A DNA stretch of 5,376 bases from an uncultured Phycisphaerales bacterium (GCA_937891445.1 CALAFV010000406.1:1-5376), one strand, 5' to 3'; shown: positions 1 through 5,040, numbered from the stretch's first letter. The notes: generated from the sequence alone by a model not told the origin. Translations and numbers: made by a program.

Positions 1-67
1 GTCCCCGGCGCTGCGGCGGCTGCGCGAGAAGTTCGGCAAGCAGCAGTTCAAGGGCGGGCTGGGCTGA
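1..67 (+). CDS. C-terminal end of an unrecognised gene (partial)
   Basis: The second reading frame is open from the window edge to a TGA at 65-67 and reads SPALRRLREKFGKQQFKGGLG. It is a basic tail rich in Arg, Lys and Gln, with an amphipathic look (LRRLREKFG). The strong intrinsic terminator 28 bases after the stop supports this being the true end of a gene. Twenty-one residues are too few to name a family, and I do not recognise it. Confidence 0.6.
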   Translation, partial: SPALRRLREKFGKQQFKGGLG

Positions 68-94
68 TCAGCCGCCTGCTTTCGTGATGTTTCT

Positions 95-130
95 GGGAGC
101 CGCGGTCGGGTGACCGCGGCTCTCTTTGTT
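95..130 (+). terminator. Intrinsic (Rho-independent) terminator
   Basis: A perfect 11-bp stem pairs 97-107 (GAGCCGCGGTC) with 112-122 around a GGGT loop. It can be lengthened by a G-T and a G-C pair at its base. The T-rich tail TTTGTT at 125-130 follows on the plus strand. Stem, tetraloop and T tail together fit an intrinsic terminator for the gene ending at 67. It also isolates the next gene at 160, which should therefore have its own promoter. Confidence 0.8.
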
Positions 131-153
131 GAGGCGGCGGTTTCGGGTACCAT
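126..153 (+). promoter_or_regulatory. Candidate promoter with a -10 box set for a leaderless transcript
   Basis: TACCAT at 148-153 matches four of six bases of the TATAAT consensus. It lies six bases before the GTG start at 160. A weak -35-like TTGTTG (126-131) is 16 bases upstream. No Shine-Dalgarno sequence precedes the GTG. A TANNNT box 5-7 bases before the start codon is the known signature of leaderless genes in several GC-rich bacteria, because transcription would begin at or next to the start codon. The -35 overlaps the terminator tail and is doubtful. Confidence 0.4.
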
Positions 154-159
154 GATCCC

Positions 160-1443
160 GTGGCCACTTCTCTTTCGCCGCGAGCACGGCTCTTCTGCGG
201 CCTCGCGGCCGGCCTGGCCGCGGCCGCGTACTTCGCCTTCTCGGCGCTGCTGGTCAGCCGGATGAAGCGGGGGGCGGGGCTGTGGGAGGACTGGCCGCGG
301 GCGGCGGCGGTGCTCGCAGTGTCGCTGGCGGCGGGGATGGCGTTCGGGATGCTGGTCGTGGTGGCGCCGGCGTGGCTTGAGCAGCGCGGGGCGCGGCCGG
401 AGCGGGTGGTGTGGTTGCGCGCGCTGGCGCCGGGGGCGATGCTGATGGTCGGGCTCATGGGCACCATGACGATCGCGCGCGGGTCGCTGCTCTGGGCGTT
501 TGCCGAGTTCGGGTTCCTGGTCGTCATCATGATCGGGTCGGGGATCATGTCGGCGGGGCACATGCGGCGCGAGGGCGACTCGCGGCATTGTCCGAAGTGC
601 GACTACGAGTTCGGGTTCCCCGATGAGAGCGCGGCGCCGCGGACGTGCCCGGAGTGCAACGAGCCGTGGATCGGGCGGCTGGTGCGCGGGACGCGCAAGG
701 GCTCGCCGCGGCTCATGATCGCCGGCGGCGTGGTGATGTGCTCGTCGTTCGTATTTGCAACCGGCGGCATGTGGGGCGGCGGGGTGGCGCGACACCTGCC
801 GACCAGCGTGCTCATCATGTGGGCGAGCGGCGCGCGGTTCAACAGCGCCCCGATGGCGGAACTCGCGAGCCGGACGCTGACGCCGGCGCAGACGGCGGAC
901 CTGGCGCGCCGCCTGCTGGACCGGCGGGCGGCCGACCGCTTCTCTCTGGGCGTGGAAGGGAAGCAGTGGCTGGATGCGCAGGTCACCGCGGGAACGCTGC
1001 CGGCGGACCTGCGCGAGCGCTTCTTCGCGGAGATGTTCATGGGCGGCGTGCACGCGCCGGCGCGGGTGCGCGCGGGCGAGCCGTTCACGGTGGGCCTGCG
1101 CGACACCGACGGGGCGGACGGGTACACGTACAGGTGCTTCGTGTGCATCGCCGGATTCGGCGTCGGGGACGAGGCGCCGACGGCCGGGCGCAGCGCCGAT
1201 GCGTTCTACCCGAACCTGATCGACGCGGCGGACCCGAGCCCGTACTCGGACAACATCCCGACGGCCACGCTCGTCGCCGCCGCGCCGGGAACAACGGTGG
1301 TGCGCGCCGAGATCTGGGTCGTGGTGGCGAGCCGATCGCCGGCCCCGGTGCGTTGGGGGAGCGACGGGACGCCGTCATTCTCCGGGCCGGTGGAGTGGGT
1401 CAGGAAGGTCGTGCTCGAGAAGCGGGTGACGGTGACGCCGTAG
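160..1443 (+). CDS. Multi-spanning membrane protein with zinc ribbon, copy 1 of a paralogous pair
   Basis: This 427-residue protein is of unknown function. Hydrophobic stretches at about 11-33, 47-70, 88-106 and 111-132 look like four membrane helices. A zinc ribbon follows with C144-x2-C147 and C163-x2-C166 (CPKCDYEF ... CPEC), then a fifth membrane stretch near 185-205. The C-terminal half is probably soluble. It has a helical part (TPAQ at 241-244, then ARRLLDRR) and a likely beta-rich part ending WGSDGTPSF ... VEWVRKVVL. The protein at 1638-2981 has the same order of parts, with TPAQ at the same residue numbers. The GTG at 160 is chosen because the frame opens just after the terminator and because it keeps the first helix and the alignment with the paralog. 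No ribosome binding site is visible. The zinc ribbon resembles those common in Phycisphaerae. The role could be sensing or scaffolding at the membrane, but nothing in the sequence fixes it. Confidence 0.85.
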   Translation: MATSLSPRARLFCGLAAGLAAAAYFAFSALLVSRMKRGAGLWEDWPRAAAVLAVSLAAGMAFGMLVVVAPAWLEQRGARPERVVWLRALAPGAMLMVGLMGTMTIARGSLLWAFAEFGFLVVIMIGSGIMSAGHMRREGDSRHCPKCDYEFGFPDESAAPRTCPECNEPWIGRLVRGTRKGSPRLMIAGGVVMCSSFVFATGGMWGGGVARHLPTSVLIMWASGARFNSAPMAELASRTLTPAQTADLARRLLDRRAADRFSLGVEGKQWLDAQVTAGTLPADLRERFFAEMFMGGVHAPARVRAGEPFTVGLRDTDGADGYTYRCFVCIAGFGVGDEAPTAGRSADAFYPNLIDAADPSPYSDNIPTATLVAAAPGTTVVRAEIWVVVASRSPAPVRWGSDGTPSFSGPVEWVRKVVLEKRVTVTP

Positions 1444-1533
1444 TGTGGCGACGGCCGTGGAAACCACCCGGTGCAGCGCCCCATCGCCGCTCGCGAGGTC
1501 GTCGGATATTCGGGACCCAGCCGCACTACGCGT

Positions 1534-1561
1534 TTGACTACCCGCGCGAGGCTGGTATCTG
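1534..1561 (+). promoter_or_regulatory. Candidate sigma-70-type promoter upstream of the second paralog
   Basis: TTGACT (1534-1539) matches five of six bases of the -35 consensus. It is followed after 16 bases by TATCTG (1556-1561), which matches only the TAT of the -10. Transcription from here would give a leader of about 70 bases before the ATG at 1638. It competes with the leaderless-type box at 1627-1632 as an explanation for expression. Evidence is base matching only. Confidence 0.3.
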
Positions 1562-1626
1562 AAGCGGCGCGGCTCGCCACGATCGTTCGGATCTTCACGA
1601 CCTGCCGCGCCCTGATCCACTGCCGG

Positions 1627-1632
1627 TACGCT
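1627..1632 (+). promoter_or_regulatory. TANNNT box just before the start codon, leaderless-type
   Basis: TACGCT lies five bases before the ATG at 1638, and no usable Shine-Dalgarno sequence is present: the only AGG ends two bases from the ATG. The same arrangement (GGTACNNT, then 5-6 bases, then the start) precedes the paralog at 160. No clear -35 element is found at the right distance, so the call is tentative. Confidence 0.35.
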
Positions 1633-1637
1633 CAGGC

Positions 1638-2981
1638 ATGGTCCCGGCACGCGTCCGCATTGTCGCCGCCGCTGTTTCGCTGGTTGCACTGGCGGGGCTG
1701 TGCGTCGTCATGATGTGCTGGGCGCCGCCGTCGGCGTGGTCGAGCGCGCCGGGGCGGGTGTGGTGGTTGGGGACGTGGATCGGGGTGGGGGTTTGGGTCG
1801 TGGCGTACGCGGGTCGGTGGGCCGTGCGGGGGCGCGGGCCGGGCGGCCGGGGGCGGCACGCGGCGGTGTGGGCGATGGTTCTCGCGGCGTGCGTGTGGGC
1901 GGGGCACGGGGCGGCGGCGCTGTGGCTGCGGAGCGACCCGTGGTTCTTCGTGGTCCACAGACATGTGTGGATCGTGCTGGGGCTGGCCGGGGTGGCGCTG
2001 GCCGCCGCGGGGTGGCGGCGGCGGGTTGGGAACAGGCTGCTGTGCCGGCGGTGCCGGTACGAACGGACGGAGCCGTTCGGACCGGTGTGCCCGGAGTGCG
2101 GGCACGACTGGTGTGGGCCGCGGGGCGTGGTGGTCGGGACGCCGCGGTGGGGATTTTGGCGGCTGGGGGTGGGTGGGGCGGTGCTCGTCTGCGCGCTGTC
2201 GGCGGGGCAGGCGGTGAGGCGGATGCCCGCCGCGCTGCTGGCGGCGGGCATCGCCGCGGTGCTGCCGACGGATGTGCTGGTCTTCCTTGTAGCGCCCGAG
2301 GGACCACACGGACAGCGCGACGTGGCGGCGTCCACCGAACTGCTGCGGCGCGAGATGACGCCGGCGCAGGAGGCGCGGCTGGCGCGACGGCTGCTGGCCT
2401 CGCGGCGGTGGCGCGGCCAGTTGAACCCGATCACCGAGTTCTGGCTGCTCGACGCGGCGGAAGCGGGGCGGCTGCCGAAAGACATCGAGGAGGCGTACTT
2501 CGCGGGGCTCGCGGAGCCGGCGCTTGTGGCGGTGCACTGGCCAGCGGGGCCCGGCGCGGAGGTCTCGCTGGTGGGAACGTACCGGCCGCGGTTCACGCGG
2601 CGATGGACGCACCGGCAGCAGTTCGAGGCGCGGCTGTACGTCTCGCACTTCACGGTGCGCGGCGCCGCCGCCGGGGATGGGGTTGTTCCCGTGCGGCGGG
2701 TCTACCGCATGGGGGACCCGTCCGGCTCTGGCGGAGCGCTGACGGGGCGGCTGCTGCCGGCGGGGATGGCGCCGTCGGTGCGGCTGGTTCCGCCGGAGCG
2801 GGGCGCGGCGGAGGTTACGGCGACGCTGTGGCTTGTGTACGTGGGCGACTCGCCGGTGGCGCGGCTCGGGATGCCGATGCCGGATTGGAACGAGGACGGC
2901 ACGCCGCGGCTTCCGTCGGAGGTGCTGTGGTCGAGGGAAGTGGTGCTGACGCTGGACGTGGCGCGGCGGCAAGCGGGGTGA
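1638..2981 (+). CDS. Multi-spanning membrane protein with zinc ribbon, copy 2 of a paralogous pair
   Basis: This 447-residue protein is of unknown function. Likely membrane helices lie at about 8-28, 41-60, 76-97 and 104-126. A zinc ribbon follows with C136-x2-C139 and C151-x2-C154 (CRRCRYE ... CPECGHDW), then a fifth helix near 174-193. The soluble half shares with copy 1 the motifs LPT-x-VL (about 209), TPAQ (241-244) with LARRLL, G-x-LP-x-D, and the ending DGTP ... VLWSREVVL. The two genes are therefore a tandem duplication that has diverged strongly. The loop between the two cysteine pairs is 11 residues here against 15 in copy 1. The coding strand is strongly G-rich, which produces long false frames on the opposite strand. 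The gene ends 12 bases from the stop of the convergent gene at 2994. The function is not known; a membrane sensor or anchor with a zinc-stabilised cytosolic knot is only a guess. Confidence 0.87.
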   Translation: MVPARVRIVAAAVSLVALAGLCVVMMCWAPPSAWSSAPGRVWWLGTWIGVGVWVVAYAGRWAVRGRGPGGRGRHAAVWAMVLAACVWAGHGAAALWLRSDPWFFVVHRHVWIVLGLAGVALAAAGWRRRVGNRLLCRRCRYERTEPFGPVCPECGHDWCGPRGVVVGTPRWGFWRLGVGGAVLVCALSAGQAVRRMPAALLAAGIAAVLPTDVLVFLVAPEGPHGQRDVAASTELLRREMTPAQEARLARRLLASRRWRGQLNPITEFWLLDAAEAGRLPKDIEEAYFAGLAEPALVAVHWPAGPGAEVSLVGTYRPRFTRRWTHRQQFEARLYVSHFTVRGAAAGDGVVPVRRVYRMGDPSGSGGALTGRLLPAGMAPSVRLVPPERGAAEVTATLWLVYVGDSPVARLGMPMPDWNEDGTPRLPSEVLWSREVVLTLDVARRQAG

Positions 2982-2993
2982 CGACGCGGCGGC

Positions 2994-3266
2994 TCAGCCG
3001 GCGTGGTCGGCGACCCAGACGACGTAGAACTCGATGAACAGGTAGACCGCGGCGCCCAGCAGGATCATGGCGAGCACGATCTGCGTGGTCATGATGGCGA
3101 CCTCGCGCCAGTAGCGGCTGAGGTCGCGGACGCGCACGGCCTTGTAGACGACCGAGACGCCCAAAGCCATCGGGATCAGCAGGACCCACCACAGCGCGTG
3201 GAGGTCGAGCGGGTCGATGAAGGGCCGCCAGGCGGCGGTGAGCAGCGCGGGGAGCATCATCGTCAT
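2994..3266 (-). CDS. Small membrane protein with two predicted helices
   Basis: This is a 90-residue protein of unknown function. A short N-terminal segment contains RPFIDPLDLHALWW. The first membrane helix spans about 24-42, followed by a basic loop (KAVRVRDLSRYWRE, about 42-55) and a second helix at about 58-84, with a short tail. The positive loop suggests that both ends face out and the loop faces the cytosol. The start ATG (3266-3264) has a strong GGAGG six bases upstream. It overlaps the stop of the preceding gene as ATGA, so the two are probably translationally coupled in one operon. ATGs two and three codons further in are possible alternative starts. A small protein of this look next to a TM2/DUF6677-like gene is, to my memory, a recurring arrangement in planctomycetes, but I cannot verify it here. 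Confidence 0.85.
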   Translation of the reverse strand: MTMMLPALLTAAWRPFIDPLDLHALWWVLLIPMALGVSVVYKAVRVRDLSRYWREVAIMTTQIVLAMILLGAAVYLFIEFYVVWVADHAG

Positions 3267-3793
3267 CGGGCGCCTCCGCCGCTTCGGCGCCGCGTGCGCG
3301 GGGCGTGGAACGAGGCGTCGATGATGCAGATGAGGTTCATCATCCCGGCGATGGTGGCGAAGAGCGTGCCCAGTTCGTGCACGCGGCCGAGGGAGCGGAT
3401 GTAGGGGGGTGTGCCGCCGTAGACGACCTGGCCCTTGTCGCCGCGGCCCTCGTTGGGGCGGGCCGGGCGCCGGTAGCCGCTGGGGTCAACGACCTTGAAC
3501 ATGGACTGGTGCGCGGCGTCCACGCCGAAGGCGACGGGGCCGACGAGGGCCTGGCCCATGAACCAGATGAAGTTGTCGCGCCGGTCCACGACGCCGATGC
3601 CGCCGATCAGCAGTCCGCCGACGAAGAGGCCGAGCACGCCGGCGGCGATGAGCACCCCCCGCTTGACCTCGCCGAGGTAGATGTGGCCGGCGCCCGGGAA
3701 GAGGGCGGCCAGCACCAGCGCCACGGGCTGGAAGGTCTCCTCCGGGGCAGGCGCGGGAGCGGCAGGGGCGGCGGGGTAGGGTGCGGACGACAT
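3263..3793 (-). CDS. TM2-domain-like / DUF6677-like small membrane protein
   Basis: This is a 176-residue protein. A Pro/Ala-rich N-terminus (2-19) precedes a hydrophobic region holding PGAGHIYLGEVKRG (33-46), the P-G-x-G-H-x-Y-x-G-x-x-x-R-G signature of TM2-like domains. Membrane stretches lie near 24-40, 47-69, 76-92 and 141-160. A polar loop (about 100-135) separates the last, which carries HELGTLFATIAGMMNL. I associate this layout with the planctomycete DUF6677 family, whose function is not known to me. The frame is open back to 4078, but residues upstream of the ATG at 3793 are Pro/Arg/Gly low complexity typical of non-coding GC-rich DNA. I therefore place the start at MSSAPYP. The ribosome binding site is weak: AGG is 11 bases before the ATG and AGGAG is 15. 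The stop overlaps the start of the next gene (ATGA), making this the first gene of a two-gene operon. Confidence 0.82.
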   Translation of the reverse strand: MSSAPYPAAPAAPAPAPEETFQPVALVLAALFPGAGHIYLGEVKRGVLIAAGVLGLFVGGLLIGGIGVVDRRDNFIWFMGQALVGPVAFGVDAAHQSMFKVVDPSGYRRPARPNEGRGDKGQVVYGGTPPYIRSLGRVHELGTLFATIAGMMNLICIIDASFHAPRTRRRSGGGAR

Positions 3794-3894
3794 CGGTGGG
3801 AGAGCCTGCTCCTGCTGGTCCCGGCCGCGGCGGGCCCTGGCCCTGGTGTGTGCCGGCGGCCCCTGCGGCGAGCCGTCTCGGGCGGGTTCCCCCG

Positions 3895-3918
3895 CCCCCT
3901 GCGGGGCCCCCTGAGGGG
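3895..3918. repeat. Tandem 12-base palindromic repeat, two units
   Basis: CCCCCTGCGGGG (3895-3906) is followed directly by CCCCCTGAGGGG (3907-3918), differing at one base. Each unit is itself a CCCC-TGN-GGGG hairpin. A related CCCCCTGGGG lies at 4038-4047 in the leader of the acidic-protein gene. The units could be protein-binding sites or part of the minus-strand 5' leader. In DNA this GC-rich, chance remains a serious alternative. Confidence 0.5.
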
Positions 3919-3989
3919 ACAGGGGCTCAGACGGTAGGACGCCCGTGGGGAGCCGTCGGGGGAAATCTCCGGTCCCGCCACGGGGCGTG

Positions 3990-4017
3990 TTGACACCGGC
4001 CGCGCGCTGAGTAGTGT
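3990..4017 (+). promoter_or_regulatory. Candidate promoter for the acidic-protein gene
   Basis: A perfect -35 TTGACA (3990-3995) is followed after 16 bases by TAGTGT (4012-4017), which matches T, A and the final T of the -10. This is the best promoter match in the window. It would give a leader of about 165 bases before the ATG at 4189. On the minus strand the same DNA reads TACACT (4018 down to 4013), a possible -10 for the divergent operon at 3793, so the two promoters may share bases. Confidence 0.45.
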
Positions 4018-4020
4018 ACG

Positions 4021-4085
4021 GCCTCCGAGGCGGGGCCCCCCCTGGGGCCTGCCCCGGACCGGGGAGGCGTCCGGGCACGCCCCCC
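4021..4085 (+). promoter_or_regulatory. Structured GC-rich 5' leader with competing hairpins
   Basis: GCCTCC (4021-4026) can pair with GGAGGC (4063-4068), enclosing CGGGGC (4031-4036) paired with GCCCCG (4051-4056). The second half can instead form a separate hairpin: GGGG-A-GGCGT (4061-4070) with ACGCCCCCC (4077-4085), nine pairs with one bulged A. The two folds use the same GGAGGC bases and exclude each other. No T tract follows. The pairing is seen in the sequence; a regulatory role is inferred. Confidence 0.35.
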
Positions 4086-4188
4086 GCATCACGAGAGATA
4101 TGTTCGCGGCCCGGAGCCCGCAGATGGGGCCGCGCACCGGGTGGGATTCCCGGGGGACAGCATCAGCAAACAAGCGAAGGAAGTGAGG

Positions 4189-4461
4189 ATGACCATGGCT
4201 ATCGGTGCGAGCGCGTCGGCGGTCCTGGACCTGCCGGAGCAGGAGTGGGTGGACCTGCTGGAGGCCCCCGCGTCATTCCCCCTCGCGGCCCGCGAGGATG
4301 ACGACGAGGACGATGACGACTTCGACGACGACTTCGAGGGCGACGAAGACGAATATGAGGAGGAGGATGAGTTTGAGGATGACGACGAGGACTTCCTCGA
4401 CGAGGACGAGGACGAGGAAGACCTCGACGAAGATCTGGACGATGAGGACGAGGACTTCTGA
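4189..4461 (+). CDS. Small, extremely acidic protein (polyacidic C-terminal tail)
   Basis: This is a 90-residue protein of unknown function. Residues 1-35 are a normal-looking segment with DLPEQEWVDLLEAP (14-27), possibly a short amphipathic helix. Residues 36-90 are a tail in which 45 of 55 residues are Asp or Glu. The whole protein has 50 acidic residues, one Arg (35) and no Lys. Hydrophobic residues punctuate the tail at 45, 49, 56, 62, 69, 70, 79, 83 and 90, many of them seven apart. The start at 4189 is supported by GAAGGAAG upstream (AAGGA ending seven bases before the ATG). The ATG at 4195, with GAGG six bases upstream, is an equally placed alternative that removes two residues. Proteins of this kind can act as DNA mimics, chaperones for basic proteins, or ion binders, but none of these roles is shown. 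It may be co-transcribed with the gene at 4552. Confidence 0.8.
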   Translation: MTMAIGASASAVLDLPEQEWVDLLEAPASFPLAAREDDDEDDDDFDDDFEGDEDEYEEEDEFEDDDEDFLDEDEDEEDLDEDLDDEDEDF

Positions 4462-4479
4462 GCCCTGACGGGCCGCTGT

Positions 4480-4549
4480 GCGGGGGCAGCCCACGCCCCC
4501 GCCGCCCGACGGCGGGCGGCCCCGGGGCTTGCGGAGCCCGAGGCCGCCC
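4480..4549 (+). promoter_or_regulatory. Chain of competing hairpins between two genes (possible attenuator or processing site)
   Basis: Four stems are visible. GCGGGGGC (4480-4487) pairs with 4495-4502. GCCGCCCG (4501-4508) pairs with 4513-4520 around ACGG. GGGCT (4525-4529) pairs with 4535-4539. GGGCGGCC (4514-4521) can instead pair with GGCCGCCC (4542-4549). The last stem excludes the second and would cover part of the GAGG (4540-4543) and the bases just before the ATG at 4552. No T tract is present, so a simple intrinsic terminator is unlikely. Confidence 0.4.
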
Positions 4550-4551
4550 AG

Positions 4552-5040
4552 ATGAAGGACCGTCCGCACACCCCGCCGCGCTCGTCGTCGTCTGAGTTCC
4601 AGGGCGCTGAGCAGCCGGAACGGGCTTCCGGTTTCCCCTCATCTTCGAGCGGGCCGCAGCCGTTCGTGGAGCGTCGCAAGGCGCAGCGCGACCGGCGGGG
4701 GACCTCTGCGCCCTCCGCCGAAGCGACGACCGGCCTGGAGCGCCGGCGCGGGCCGGGGCGGCGGCTGACGGACTTCCTCAAGGCCGCGGAAGAGGGTCAG
4801 ATGAGCCAGGAACAGTTCCTGTTCCTGATGGCCATCGACGCCTTCAAGAAGGCCAACAACGTGATGTACCCGACGTGGACGGACGTGCTTGAGGTCGTCC
4901 GGCTGCTGGGGTACCGCAAGACGCAGCCGAGCCAGCTCAAACTTCACAACGCCGAGGACTGGGTCGAGTCGGCCGATGCGCCCACGAACGTGCGGAGCAA
5001 GCCGGGGCACCCGGAGACCGGCCGGCGCGAAGCAGCGTGA
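4552..5040 (+). CDS. Conserved small protein with basic tracts and a helical C-terminal domain
   Basis: This is a 162-residue protein of unknown function. Residues 1-62 are Ser/Pro-rich and probably disordered, interrupted by a basic tract ERRKAQRDRR (40-49). A second basic tract, ERRRGPGRRL (63-72), leads into a well-folded-looking helical domain (about 73-124). That domain contains MSQEQFLFLMAIDAFKKAN (84-102) and YPTWTDVLEVVRLLGYRK (106-123). The tail after about 138 is again polar. I have an impression of similar domains in other planctomycete proteins but know no function. The helix-turn-helix-like length of the domain could allow nucleic-acid or protein binding. The ATG at 4552 has GAGG eight bases upstream. 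It follows the acidic-protein gene by 90 bases on the same strand. The stop at 5038-5040 faces the ferredoxin gene. Confidence 0.8.
   Translation: MKDRPHTPPRSSSSEFQGAEQPERASGFPSSSSGPQPFVERRKAQRDRRGTSAPSAEATTGLERRRGPGRRLTDFLKAAEEGQMSQEQFLFLMAIDAFKKANNVMYPTWTDVLEVVRLLGYRKTQPSQLKLHNAEDWVESADAPTNVRSKPGHPETGRREAA

Larger units (their letters stand above)
1444..1637 (+). other. Intergenic spacer between the two paralogs
   Basis: These 194 bases lack a convincing gene. The open frames crossing it have no ribosome binding site and no recognisable protein. Just after the stop at 1443 there is only a small hairpin, GTGG-AAA-CCAC (1457-1467), with no T tract, so I see no intrinsic terminator. The two candidate promoter elements in the spacer are listed separately. 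Confidence 0.5.
3794..4188. other. Long divergent intergenic region rich in G/C palindromes
   Basis: These 395 bases separate the divergent starts at 3793 (minus) and 4189 (plus). I find no credible gene. The frames that cross it encode Pro/Arg/Gly low-complexity strings. It should contain the promoters for both directions. Visible structure includes the tandem palindromes at 3895-3918 and a 10-bp inverted repeat with one bulged base, 3939-3948 (ACGCCCGTGG) against 3978-3988. An 8-base direct repeat GAGCCGTC occurs at 3870 and 3950. The region also holds the promoter candidate at 3990-4017 and leader hairpins at 4021-4085 and 4137-4153. Confidence 0.6.

Noticed and set aside
1471..1713. Small plus-strand frame across the spacer between the paralogs
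   Set aside because: It overlaps the start of the second paralog, has no ribosome binding site and shows no recognisable protein features.
1595..2972. Long minus-strand frames opposite the second paralog
   Set aside because: They are Pro/Arg/His-rich shadows caused by G-rich codons on the plus strand. The plus-strand protein has membrane helices, a zinc ribbon and a paralog.
3305..3937. Plus-strand frame opposite the TM2-like gene
   Set aside because: It is Asp/Ala/Gly/His-rich shadow sequence with no fold-like pattern. The minus-strand gene carries the TM2 signature and is coupled to its neighbour.
3794..4078. N-terminal extension of the TM2-like protein by 95 codons
   Set aside because: The extra residues are Pro/Arg/Gly low complexity without family features. 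The region also holds the promoter candidate and palindromes. The ATG at 3793 gives a normal-looking protein.
4141..4188. GTG start for the acidic protein at 4141
   Set aside because: It has no Shine-Dalgarno sequence, while the ATGs at 4189 and 4195 have purine-rich sites at proper distances inside this stretch.
4480..4520. Intrinsic terminator after the acidic-protein gene
   Set aside because: The stems are strong but no T tract follows on the plus strand, so I list it only as competing hairpins.
4669..4767. PilZ-like domain suggested by the ERRKAQRDRR and ERRRGPGRR tracts
   Set aside because: Only arginine-rich tracts resemble the RxxxR part. The downstream D/N-x-S-x-x-G motif and beta-barrel pattern of PilZ are missing, and the domain is helical.
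4089..4781. Long minus-strand frame rich in Ser (antisense to the acidic gene)
   Set aside because: The Ser runs are simply the complement of Asp/Glu codons. It spans two better-supported genes and has no homology-like features.
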